From Rhynchopus euleeides (taxonomy: Eukaryota > Euglenozoa > Diplonemea > Diplonemida > Diplonemidae), in NCBI GenBank assembly GCA_963210315.1, contig OY723255.1:2046001-2110000 (forward strand): a stretch of DNA of 64,000 nucleotides, given 5' to 3'. The position numbers and the translations under genes are program-made. Each line of letters begins with the position of its first letter. Position 1 is the first letter of the stretch. Below, one piece after another: positions 57,201 to 64,000 of this stretch. A model generated the notes under the pieces. It ran no database searches, was not told where the DNA came from, and saw only the letters and a list, made by a program, of their open reading frames with translations.

Positions 57201-60200
57201 GCACGACACTGATGGGGCAACCCTGCATGATGCCGTTAGTTGGCAGGAAGCCTTCCCCGATGGTGCCGCTCGCCCGGAAGTGCCGCTGCATCGTCCTGTA
57301 CGCTGCTCGCAGGGTGCGCAGGACACGGGCGTCGAAACCGAGCTCCGCAGCCAGGCGGAAGGTGAGGTCGATTGGCACCGTGTCGAAGCACTTCTTGAAG
57401 TCGAGGGCGACTCCGTGCAGCGGTCGCCCTGTGAGGTGGGCTTCTTCAATACGTGCCGCCAGGTGCCAGATGAGGTCCTCCGCACCGTGGCCAGGCCGGC
57501 AGCCGTGCAGGTCTTCGGGCGCGATGATCTCCAACCACTTCAGTGCCGGTTTCACCCGGATAGCTGCCCACACTCTGTACAGCACGGGGGTGATACTGAT
57601 GGGGCGCTGCGACAGTGGCTCTCCTGAGCTGCCAGGCTTGGGGATGAGGCAGATCATGGCGTGCATCAGCTGCTCCGGCCACTCGCCCGACCGTTCAACT
57701 TCGTTGAACACCTCCGCGAAGAGCCTGAGGAGTTCGTGCGGGAGTTGTCTCAGTTCGTGGACCCGCCAACCGTGCAGGCCCGGCGAGGTGGACGTGGACA
57801 TCTTGGCCAAGGCCTTCCCAACGTCTTCTGCCGTGATGGTCTTGCACTCCATGTCAGCCACCTCGGGGAGAAAGCGGAGGTACTTTTGGCGGAAGGTGTC
57901 CCACCGGGGCTCTGGCGTCGTTGCGTACTTACGGAAGTACCCTCCCCACGCCGTGTCGCTCCTCAGCAGCTCGTCCGCCTCCTTGGGGCAGGCCGTGAAA
58001 GAGCCGTCTTCGCGCCGCATGAAGGTGGCTGGAGCGCAGAAGCGATCTGCGAGGTACGCGAACACCTGCCCTGCCTCGTATGTCCAAGCTTTCTGCATCC
58101 TCGCCTTCCACGTGCGGATCCTCGCGTCGCGGAGCCTGTCGAACATGCCCCTCTGCGACCCCTCCAAGGCAATGAGGGCCTGCTCCAGGATCTCCAGGTC
58201 CGGCAACTGCGAGGTTGTGTTCGTCAGCGCTGCTTGCAGCCCCTGGGGGAGGCCCCCCTCCCTCAGGCGTTTCTTTGCGGCGTTCCAGGCGTGCTTCTCC
58301 CCATTCGTGAGGCCGTACGGTGCATCGGCTTGCAGTCGCTTGAGACCCTCTTGGACGAGGCATCGGAGGTTCCCCAACAGTCCGTCCTTCGCCCGGGTGT
58401 TCGTGTCACCGGCCCCCCGTGCAGAGGCGGGGTGGTGCTTGGTGGCCGCCCGCGACCACTGCATGTGGTAGCCCTCCGCTCTGCCTGTGTAGGCCGCTTC
58501 CTGCCTCTCCAGGTGGCCTACATGGACACGCTTTAGGAAACGCTCGCCGCAGGTGGAGGCTCGGTGGAGGAGCTGCGCGGCCGTTGCTCCGTGGCGCAGT
58601 TCCCCCTCTGCAAGCACGTCCTGCATTATCCCTCTCGCCGCAGCGTCTCCCAGCTTGGGCTTACCCGCAGGGAAAGGGGTGGGAAGAATGCAGATCTTTT
58701 TGGGGCGGCGGAAGGCAGTGAGGTCTAGGTCTACAAAAAGCGGGCAGTGCGTGGGTATGTCGTAGTCCCCCCGCTTCGCCACCTCAACGCGACGCAGGGC
58801 CGGCGCTGCGCAGGAGTTCATCAGGCAGATGTCCAGCCGAGTGCCGTTCTCCGACGCCCAGCACGTGTTCTGCACGCTCTGTTGTGCGAGCTCCGCATGC
58901 GTCGTCGCCGCGTCGACCCAGCCGCCCACCCGGCACGCCTGGGACAGCGTGGCGCTGGTTTCCGGGTTGGTGTTGAGGTCCCCCATCAGTAGCACGGGCA
59001 CCTGCCCCAACCCAGCTGCGAGGTCGAGCGTCTCTTGCAGGAGGGCTTCCCGCTGCTCACCCACTTCGGTCCCCGAGTGGCCGTACACGCTCAGGATATG
59101 AAGCGCCGTTTTCCCGTCTCCAATCGCTAGCACTACGTGCACCATGCGGGTACTGTCGTACAACTTCTGCTCCTGCGCGGTCTTCGGCTGCACCACTTGC
59201 GCGACAAGGCCCTCCTTCGCCATGACAGCCACACCTCCGGGCCTTGTTTGTTCGCGGCCGTTCGCGCCTGCGACCCTGGGCATGCCCTTGCCCCAGTGCA
59301 TAGCCCAGCCGTGGGCTGCGAAGTAGCCGTTGTGCGTGCCCTTGCTCGGGTCCGGGACTCGGGTTTCCTGCAGGGCCACAACATCCGCCTTCAGGCCCGC
59401 CACGTCGCCTAGGTGCGTCTGCAGTGACGTTACATTCGCTGTCGCCAGCCTGATCACTCCCGGTGTTGTTAGTTGATATGCAGGATGCCGCAATCGCCGC
59501 GGGGGCGGTGACGCTGTGGACCCCTGGACGGGCGTAGGCACTCGCGTCCCGTCCGCTGTGGCCGGGGTGGGCATAGGAAGGGCTGCAGGGATGTCCCACT
59601 GGTTCGTCGGCGTCACAGCTAGCTCCCGGGCCAGGCTAAGGGGGAAACGGAGCACATCGTAGTGGAAGGGCCTCCACGTAAGGCCCAGCACCTTGGCTCC
59701 CTCCCCACACCGGGTCATGCATTGCTTGCTGCTGGAGGCGAGCAGCCACACCTGGGCATCCAGAACTTCTGCCGCAACCCGGAGGGTAGCCGCGTCTCCG
59801 TATGTCCCCGGGCGCGTCTGCTTCTCGACGTAGTCGTCGTAGGATGTAGGGGCCTGCGGGTCATCGTGGTCGGGCACGTACGAGGCCCTGCGCTCTGCGT
59901 TTTGCCGCATGGACGACGCCACCGCTGCACGCAACCCGCCTGCTGTCCACTCCGCGCACTGCTCTGCAAGGCCGGCGTACTGGCAGTTGCCGTCCTTCGG
60001 CACTGGTACCCGGAGCGCCATCAGTCTCCTTGCAGCATGCGTCAACCACTGCTCGTCTTGCTCTATGGTGGAGGGGGAGTACTCCTGTCCCCCCCCACGG
60101 AGGCGCCGGGGTTCTCCTGCCCCTGTCGCCAAATCTACGGGGTCCCAGCACGGGGCCGTTGCCCGGGTATCTCCTGCCCGTACAGCGGCTCGGCTGGGTC

Positions 60201-60414
60201 TAGGTGGGGTTGGGGGTGATGTTGGGGTTGGGGTTCTACTTGGGGTGTGTGGAGGTGTTTGTATACGCCCCGAGACCTCCTGTTTCTCGGGGTGGGGTGC
60301 GGCTGGGGGCCCGACGGCGAACGTGATTTGTCCCCAGACGTGGTCGGCACCCCGGCCAGGGGGAACGTTAATCTCCTGCGCGGGTCCCCCCCGCTGGCCG
60401 GAGCGCCCGCCCCC
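54289..60414 (-). CDS. LINE ORF2: OTU protease - APE endonuclease - RT - RNase H polyprotein (subfamily B)
   Basis: The frame is open from the codon after UAG (60417-60415) to TAG at 54289: about 2,040 codons, with no ATG for well over 100 codons. OTU has KDGNCQYAGL, YGDAATLRVAAEVL and FHYDVL. APE has ANVTS, LQETRVPDPS, VYGHSG, GDLNTN, RLDICLMN and PTHCPLFVDL. RT has LDFKKCFDTV, NGIMQGCPIS and SFVDDVYAT. The zinc finger is CRYCTSGTPETVSHLWWDC. RNase H has YFDGGARDN, NIAEYEALR, RGDSQVV and NTDADALSNAA. A Cys/His-rich tail follows (CKLHWKPRCSACQKRRL..). Domain order equals subfamily A. Conservation of every catalytic motif despite overall divergence shows purifying selection, including on the OTU part. 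Confidence 0.92.
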   Translation of the reverse strand, partial: GGGRSGQRGGPAQEINVPPGRGADHVWGQITFAVGPPAAPHPEKQEVSGRIQTPPHTPSRTPTPTSPPTPPRPSRAAVRAGDTRATAPCWDPVDLATGAGEPRRLRGGGQEYSPSTIEQDEQWLTHAARRLMALRVPVPKDGNCQYAGLAEQCAEWTAGGLRAAVASSMRQNAERRASYVPDHDDPQAPTSYDDYVEKQTRPGTYGDAATLRVAAEVLDAQVWLLASSSKQCMTRCGEGAKVLGLTWRPFHYDVLRFPLSLARELAVTPTNQWDIPAALPMPTPATADGTRVPTPVQGSTASPPPRRLRHPAYQLTTPGVIRLATANVTSLQTHLGDVAGLKADVVALQETRVPDPSKGTHNGYFAAHGWAMHWGKGMPRVAGANGREQTRPGGVAVMAKEGLVAQVVQPKTAQEQKLYDSTRMVHVVLAIGDGKTALHILSVYGHSGTEVGEQREALLQETLDLAAGLGQVPVLLMGDLNTNPETSATLSQACRVGGWVDAATTHAELAQQSVQNTCWASENGTRLDICLMNSCAAPALRRVEVAKRGDYDIPTHCPLFVDLDLTAFRRPKKICILPTPFPAGKPKLGDAAARGIMQDVLAEGELRHGATAAQLLHRASTCGERFLKRVHVGHLERQEAAYTGRAEGYHMQWSRAATKHHPASARGAGDTNTRAKDGLLGNLRCLVQEGLKRLQADAPYGLTNGEKHAWNAAKKRLREGGLPQGLQAALTNTTSQLPDLEILEQALIALEGSQRGMFDRLRDARIRTWKARMQKAWTYEAGQVFAYLADRFCAPATFMRREDGSFTACPKEADELLRSDTAWGGYFRKYATTPEPRWDTFRQKYLRFLPEVADMECKTITAEDVGKALAKMSTSTSPGLHGWRVHELRQLPHELLRLFAEVFNEVERSGEWPEQLMHAMICLIPKPGSSGEPLSQRPISITPVLYRVWAAIRVKPALKWLEIIAPEDLHGCRPGHGAEDLIWHLAARIEEAHLTGRPLHGVALDFKKCFDTVPIDLTFRLAAELGFDARVLRTLRAAYRTMQRHFRASGTIGEGFLPTNGIMQGCPISVVLINVLVGVWMRMVEHRQDTRALSFVDDVYATAPSPEILQDVVDDSAGFSHDTGMAICAEIKSRVFSTSPGPLRIMYRARDGEATPLRQRNSFDCLGATLHARLIREGRTAPQSERIARRKEGAQQNLRRTSALPLPVQWKGQAAAMTAGARLYYDALVTRWDSKDIRRWRGLFVAALWSGPPRRAQEIVLCVLHQAHRVDPAVAPPYRQITTWAKQIKKWSHSRVLSEAAWGSRERLEGTGPFALFWAALQGIEWRWSAATTLAYTDEAGRDVTFDPVAATPSAWAIFAHDLRQSLRNATAKKLAERRDDFQGAEHGIDGRVTRCVLEGEGAAITGYQRGLLRSVVAGAVPARGRTGLGEVCRYCTSGTPETVSHLWWDCAAWEPVRQKHPIAARDRTAWPACLAQCGVAPIYRYSVPENEQPLPMSFADRITTVAQLHRYFIAVLAARQEKDGLLDRSVRHHRTTVYPWEWSTPNPESASIPALAPSEVKQTWGKRPPGMWVALCDWLRGLKWGPQGSEHTVTLMELAVDFELSTGLTLPDTVTRRIRPPAHVDPNRKGAREARSRIPADTAPGLTLYFDGGARDNGTPFAVAGAGAVLYQDGCKVSEKVLPLLNVRSNNIAEYEALRAGLRLLERGDAPEGPVTVRGDSQVVLRQLQGDSLCRDAALRPLFLSTSRLAADLQPRFTLTYEHVKRESNTDADALSNAAMDEAERLGASRQQLQQDLTVFQSSILGKAASLKGLCSMVTKVGTGPWHCGHAANSTVLTAIGGSVAAGLSRRAQLNPATESVMRSLQAHLAVPAPSRTDTVFHDRGMAWAATFAPQPHYPEGWQQSAQQWAARGRQANSRVGRPWERRGAAPRTAPPGARRNAKVLACKLHWKPRCSACQKRRLPEEVCCRNHHKEGDGLPVTMGFCKRHSMDRCGDCYSDGKTLPHCCQAHHAGYAARPPPRSGTELAPHSNPSGASAVT

Positions 60415-60417
60415 CTA
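60385..60417 (-). promoter_or_regulatory. Probable UAG readthrough site (subfamily B)
   Basis: UAG at 60417-60415 followed by GGGGGCGGGCGCTCCGGCCA and GCGGGGGGGACCCGC. Nested pairings GCGGG/CCCGC and CGCT/AGCG are possible just downstream. The primary sequence differs from subfamily A, but the UAG-GGG start, the in-frame arrangement, the lack of any other stop before OTU and the possibility of a GC-rich structure are conserved. Confidence 0.7.
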
Positions 60418-62919
60418 TTCCTCATCCGGCTTCTGCGGGTAGGGGGTAAGGCGGTTGGAACGAGGCTTCAGGTACGCCGTGATGGAGGCCTGCCTGGTCC
60501 TCCCGTTCCTGCTGGCTCCCGGCACCCTACAGGGTGGGGCCTCATCCCCGCCAACTGCCGTGGGCGTCAGGGCTTCGAGGAGGGGTGGGGCCGGCGGGGC
60601 AGGCTGGGCAGGCGGCGCCGGTGCTGCCGGCGGCACTGCTGCTGGCTGCGCTGGGGTCGGGGCGGCGCTCGACGTTGTTGGTGCCCCGGGTGCCTTAGGT
60701 GTCACGGGTTTACTGCTCGAATCACTGGGCGGGGCAGGGGCGGAGGAGTCAGAGGCGGCGGAGGTGGCAGAGGTGGTGGTGGTGGTGGTGCTGGGGGAGG
60801 AGCGGGCGGGTTTTGTGGGTGCTGGCAGGGCATCCGCAGCCGGCCCGGCCGTGGGCCCCGCCGGCGGTTTGCCCTTCGCCCCCTTGGACGCACCCAGCCC
60901 CTTTGTGGCAGCGCTCAGCTCCCGCCTCACGGAGATGAGCATCTCCTGGTGTTGCAGCTTGCGCTGCTCCTCCGCGTCGCGCACCCCCTCTAGCAGGCCC
61001 TGCCAGCTCTGCCCGAGCTCGCTGGCCTGCTGCGTCAGCTGGCGCTGCACCCTCTCGCCCTCCTCCTTCCCTGCCTGTTGGAGGTCAGCTCGAAGGGTAG
61101 TGTCGAGCTGGGTTGCCTTCTCGGCAAGGGCCTTGAGCTGCTGGGCCCCGTGCCGCGCCATCTGCGCCTCGCAGGTCCCCCGCAGCTCCCCACACACCTC
61201 ATCCAGGCGGCTCTGGAGGCGGGCCACCTGCTCCCCGGTCGCCCGCTCCGACTGCTGCTGGGCGGCCGTGGCGTCCTTGCGGTCAGCCTCGCAGGAGGCC
61301 CGCAGGTCGCGCACCGTGACCCCCAGGCGCTCCGTCTGCCGCCGCAGCTCGCCCACCGCGGCTTCCCCCTGCTGCGCCTCCCACGCCCTGCGGAGCTCCG
61401 CCACCGCCGCGTCCAGGCGCTGCTGCTCCTGCCCGCGCTGCGCCTCCAGGTCGGCCCTGACCGCGTCCACCTCCGCCTGGAGCTGCTGCGCCTGGTGGTG
61501 GGAGAGGGGCGTCTGCTCGCTCGCCTCCGCGGCTTGCAGGCTCAGCATGGCCTTGCAAGCGCCGCTGAGGCGCTCCTCAAGCGCCCGGTGCTTGAGGTCC
61601 CGCTGCGCAAGCTGGCCCTGCATGTCGGCCTCGAGGGCCTTGTGGCTGGCCTCCCAGCCCTTGCGCGACGCAGTCAGATCCGTCGCATGCGCGCGGCCTT
61701 GCCCCTCCAAGGCGGTGGGCCCAGCAGCCAGCTTCTGCAGATCCGTGCTCGCTGCTGCCTCACCCACCGCCTTGCCCAGCCCTCCGACATGCTCGCGGAG
61801 GCGGGAGACCGTCACGCCCATCGACTGCTGGTGCTTCGCGACCTCCAGGAGCTGGGCCTTGTGCTCCTTTAGTTCACGCTCCGTTTTCAGTGTGGACGTA
61901 GTGGCTGTAGTGGTGGGGGGTGTGGTGGTGGGGCGCTCCTGGAGGCTCTTCAGCAGGGCCCCTTGCGCCTGCAGCTGCTCCTCCTGGCGGCCGAGGCGGT
62001 CCCCCATGCGCTGCATCTGCAGCTCGTGCTGCTGGGCGTGGCTGTCCAGCCGGGCCTCGAGCAGCGCCACCTGCTCGGCGTGCTGCTCCCCCTGGCGGCG
62101 CAGGCGGTCTTCGAGCCACTGCTCTGACAGGCCCGGGTGCCCCTGCATCGCCTCCATCCGCTGCCCCAGCTCGCCCTGCCGTGCCTGCTGGGTCAGCAGC
62201 TGGGCCTCCAGCCGCTTGCGGTGGCCGTCCTGGTCCTGCAGGAGGCGGCGCAGGCCCTGCAGCTCGGCTTGACAAGCCGCGCCGTCGCCCTGCGTGGCGG
62301 AGTCGGCGGCGGCAGGTGCGGGGTCATGCCCGAGCTCCCGCAGGCGCCCGGCGAGCTTCTCCAGATCCTTCTGGAGCTGGGCAGCTCTCTGCTGCGCCTG
62401 CTGCTTCGCCGCCGCTGCTGCTCCGCCACCACGCCCGGTCCGCCCAACCGTGCCGCTGGCCTGCGACTTCGCAGACCTTCCCGCCTTCGCGGCCGTGGCG
62501 CGCTCCTCCTGGAGCCTGTCGCGGACGCTCTCATAGCGCCGCTTCAGGCGGAGCACCTCCTCGGCCTGCTTCTTCGCGGCCGCCTCCCTCTGCTTCTGCT
62601 CCTCGAGGAGCAGCGTGTCCGTCAGGACCACCTCCTTCCCGTTGACTACTAGAGTCCATGTGGGGGGGGTGCCGTGGGTGGGGGGTTGCTCGGCAGCGAG
62701 GACGGCGACGCCGCCCTCCAGGCTGTCCAGCGCCGCCTCCCACCGGAGGTGGTCGAGAATGGTGCGCACGTGGGCGGCACCATAGAGGGGGGGAAGGGGT
62801 TGGAGCTCGTATCTGCGAGGTTCCGTGAATTCGAGGGGGGGCAGGGGGGCGGCCTGTTGGCCACCGGCCTGGGAGCCGGTGTTCCCGGAGGAGACCCCGT
62901 GGAGGTCGGCCTGTGACAT
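60415..62919 (-). CDS. LINE ORF1: coiled-coil protein (subfamily B)
   Basis: 834 residues from the ATG at 62919, the position equivalent to the subfamily A start (both begin MSQADLHGVSSGNTG). A Pro-rich start (1-100) is followed by a very long Gln/Glu/Ala/Arg coiled coil (about 105-690) and a low-complexity Pro/Ala/Thr/Ser tail with a basic end (NRLTPYPQKPDEE). The frame is open further upstream into (AC)n, giving HTHTHR, but that is target sequence and not LINE. It should oligomerise on LINE RNA by analogy with other ORF1 proteins. It ends at the UAG that separates it from ORF2 in the same frame. Confidence 0.85.
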   Translation of the reverse strand: MSQADLHGVSSGNTGSQAGGQQAAPLPPLEFTEPRRYELQPLPPLYGAAHVRTILDHLRWEAALDSLEGGVAVLAAEQPPTHGTPPTWTLVVNGKEVVLTDTLLLEEQKQREAAAKKQAEEVLRLKRRYESVRDRLQEERATAAKAGRSAKSQASGTVGRTGRGGGAAAAAKQQAQQRAAQLQKDLEKLAGRLRELGHDPAPAAADSATQGDGAACQAELQGLRRLLQDQDGHRKRLEAQLLTQQARQGELGQRMEAMQGHPGLSEQWLEDRLRRQGEQHAEQVALLEARLDSHAQQHELQMQRMGDRLGRQEEQLQAQGALLKSLQERPTTTPPTTTATTSTLKTERELKEHKAQLLEVAKHQQSMGVTVSRLREHVGGLGKAVGEAAASTDLQKLAAGPTALEGQGRAHATDLTASRKGWEASHKALEADMQGQLAQRDLKHRALEERLSGACKAMLSLQAAEASEQTPLSHHQAQQLQAEVDAVRADLEAQRGQEQQRLDAAVAELRRAWEAQQGEAAVGELRRQTERLGVTVRDLRASCEADRKDATAAQQQSERATGEQVARLQSRLDEVCGELRGTCEAQMARHGAQQLKALAEKATQLDTTLRADLQQAGKEEGERVQRQLTQQASELGQSWQGLLEGVRDAEEQRKLQHQEMLISVRRELSAATKGLGASKGAKGKPPAGPTAGPAADALPAPTKPARSSPSTTTTTTSATSAASDSSAPAPPSDSSSKPVTPKAPGAPTTSSAAPTPAQPAAVPPAAPAPPAQPAPPAPPLLEALTPTAVGGDEAPPCRVPGASRNGRTRQASITAYLKPRSNRLTPYPQKPDEE

Positions 62920-62944
62920 CCTGCCCGTGTATCCCTCTCTCCTC

Positions 62945-64000
62945 CTGTGTGTGTGTGTGTGTATGCTCCACCCAACCCGACACATTTTCTGTACTTCAGA
63001 CAGGTAAGGTCACTCGACACGCGCGGGGGGGGGGGGGGGGTTTGTGTGTGTTTTTTCTGCCAGCCGATATCACTAGCGCCAGCGAGAAAAAGAGGTGGAA
63101 GCGATCAATGCAGAATCATCTGAAAGGAAGACTCGAGAGACTGCTGCTGTATTTTCCGCACACTCGTGTGAGCAGAAAGTCACCCGCCACAGCAAGCATC
63201 CAAATGTGCTCTATACACTAACCCCACCCTTCATCAGGCTCAGGGTGTGATCATTTCAGGGTTTTGTGTGTAGAAGCGTCAACGCATCAACAAACAAAAT
63301 ACAGGCTAAGAGCGGTTGCTGCTGAATGGTGAAGCGTCTTTCACCCTGAGTGCAGTGCCTCGTAACCCTGTTCCCTAGTTTCGTGTGTTATTATGATGTG
63401 TTGCCTCCCCAGCACAGCACTCTCTGGCCCTGCCTCTGTTTGGAGGCAGCTGTGTGGTGCATCTGAGATGAGAAGAGGGCAAATGCTTGATGCGGTGCTC
63501 TCCCTGCAGACTGCTCCACACCCTCTCCCCGCCTTGCAGAGACCACACAGGAGCTCTTCCTGGCCCATCAGCTGTGCGGTGCATCTGAGAAGAGAACAGG
63601 GCAATCGTTGATATCGTGCTCTGCTGCACCCGCCCTGCCCCTCCGTCTTCCGCAACCACACCCACACGCGGCCCGTGCATCACACACCTCAGGCCTGCCC
63701 CTTCAGGGTGGGTGTCCTCCAGCCCCCTTCACAGGCTTCACACTTCGCACGGAATTGCAACCTGGAGGCTCAGAGGTGTGAATCACAACTCAGGCGGGGA
63801 TCCTCCAAACAAAACCCCCCCCCCCCCCAATGTTGTGACAAGCAAAATTTGTAAGTTCTGCAGGAATTTACACATTCTTACTGGGGGGGGGCAAATAATC
63901 GTGCACTCCACTATTAATTGGCGAACGGGCGGGTATATTTGAGGGGCCCAAAAAAAGTCAAAAAGTTGGCGGGGGGGAATAATCGTGGGGTGCACGATTA
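62945..64000. other. Right-hand intergenic region with repeat remnants
   Basis: After (GT)n come a TTTTCTGTACTTCAGACAGG block (62982), a G16 run near 63026, a solo A-B repeat, a Ubl-WD40 3'-flank remnant (TTTCACCCTGAGTGCAGTGC at 63340, then GTAACCCTGTTCCCTA) and the recurring pyrimidine-CAG module (63413-63509, with a partial repeat near 63560-63605). The end (63780-64000) has C and G runs and repeated AATAATCGTG blocks, maybe an element continuing past the window. No gene is seen. Confidence 0.5.
63158..63342 (+). repeat. Solo A-core-B repeat of the YR retroelement
   Basis: GCACACTCGTGTGAGC, then CTCTATACACTAACCCCACC..TCATCAGG and the core GTGTAGAAGCGTCAACGCA (63268-63286), then AGAGCGGTTG and GAAGCGTCTTTC. 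It is collinear with A2-B2 at 6914-7101, with about 15% differences and no internal region. This is what recombination between A1 and A2 (loss of the ORFs) would leave, or an older empty target. Confidence 0.75.

Larger units (their letters stand above)
54231..62944 (-). mobile_element. Full-length LINE (subfamily B)
   Basis: 8.7 kb with the same leader (GAGGAGAGAGGGATACACGG), ORF1, in-frame UAG, ORF2 and a 3' end ending ACGTGGTCACC, then (AC)n. Its proteins are clearly homologous to subfamily A but diverged throughout ORF1 and the first half of ORF2. The 5' flank on the LINE strand is (AC)n then AG. No frameshift is seen, so it may be active. Confidence 0.92.

Noticed and set aside
62980-63006. 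TTTCTGTACTTCA followed by GT, resembling an SL exon end with donor
   Set aside because: Only about 13 nt match the SL; the block shares more (TTCTGTACTTCAGACA) with intergenic DNA near 11463, so it is better explained as part of a recurring intergenic module. Chance or ancient SL origin cannot be excluded.
1-64000. tRNA, rRNA, snRNA genes and CRISPR arrays
   Set aside because: No tRNA B-box with matching stem, no rRNA-like conserved blocks and no spaced short direct repeats of CRISPR type were seen.

Overview
The window looks like nuclear DNA of a diplonemid (Euglenozoa). The main reason is a 39-nt block at 16460-16498. It carries the CTACAGTTTCTGTACTTCAT core that, from memory, is diagnostic of kinetoplastid and diplonemid spliced-leader (SL) exons. 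The genes appear intronless, and one is a multi-pass receptor-like nucleotide cyclase. No prokaryotic operon features, rRNA or tRNA genes were seen. The sequence is GC-rich with long C/G homopolymers, except for one AT-rich block (about 32.0-49.2 kb).

Layout. 1-2.3 kb: no gene, only short repeats. 2.3-7.1 kb: a complete tyrosine-recombinase retrotransposon with split direct repeats (A1-ORFs-B1A2B2) encoding a Gag-like zinc-finger protein, a tyrosine recombinase (YR) and an RT-RNase H. 7.6-15.8 kb: a tandem family of proteins with an N-terminal ubiquitin-like fold and a C-terminal WD40 propeller; one member is a frameshifted stub. 16.46-25.13 kb: a full-length LINE that begins with the SL sequence and ends in a (CA)n tract identical to coding sequence of a WD40 gene. 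25.13-27.83 kb: a near-identical second copy of 13.29-15.99 kb. 28.0-28.2 kb: another WD40 3' fragment. 28.7-30.8 kb: a membrane nucleotide cyclase.

32.0-49.2 kb is a Russian-doll block of DNA transposons, most with TA target duplications. It contains two copies of a composite (R1, R2) with CACGGTGGGATC ends, each carrying a practically identical 3.4-kb pogo/Tigger-like element (P) with a DD35D transposase and an inverted, internally deleted derivative of it (N1, N2). Smaller elements (S1, S2, T, U, C) lie within or between them. 49.8-51.0 kb is a further Ubl-WD40 gene. 51.1-62.9 kb holds, on the minus strand, a 5'-truncated LINE of the first subfamily and a full-length LINE of a diverged subfamily, head to tail and separated by (AC)n. 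The last kilobase has a solo copy of the YR-element repeat and WD40 3'-flank remnants.

The main points are these. (1) The LINEs encode a coiled-coil ORF1 and a protein with OTU protease, APE endonuclease, RT, zinc finger and RNase H. In both full-length copies the two are in one frame, separated by a single UAG followed by a potential RNA structure, which suggests stop-codon readthrough. (2) The LINE copies sit in (AC)n tracts, one of them being coding sequence of a WD40 gene. (3) One LINE copy carries the SL at its 5' end, suggesting that trans-spliced RNA was reverse-transcribed. (4) The YR element has Gag and YR in one frame separated by a single UGA, with the RT in the -1 frame overlapping YR. 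All assignments rest on reading the sequence; no search was run.
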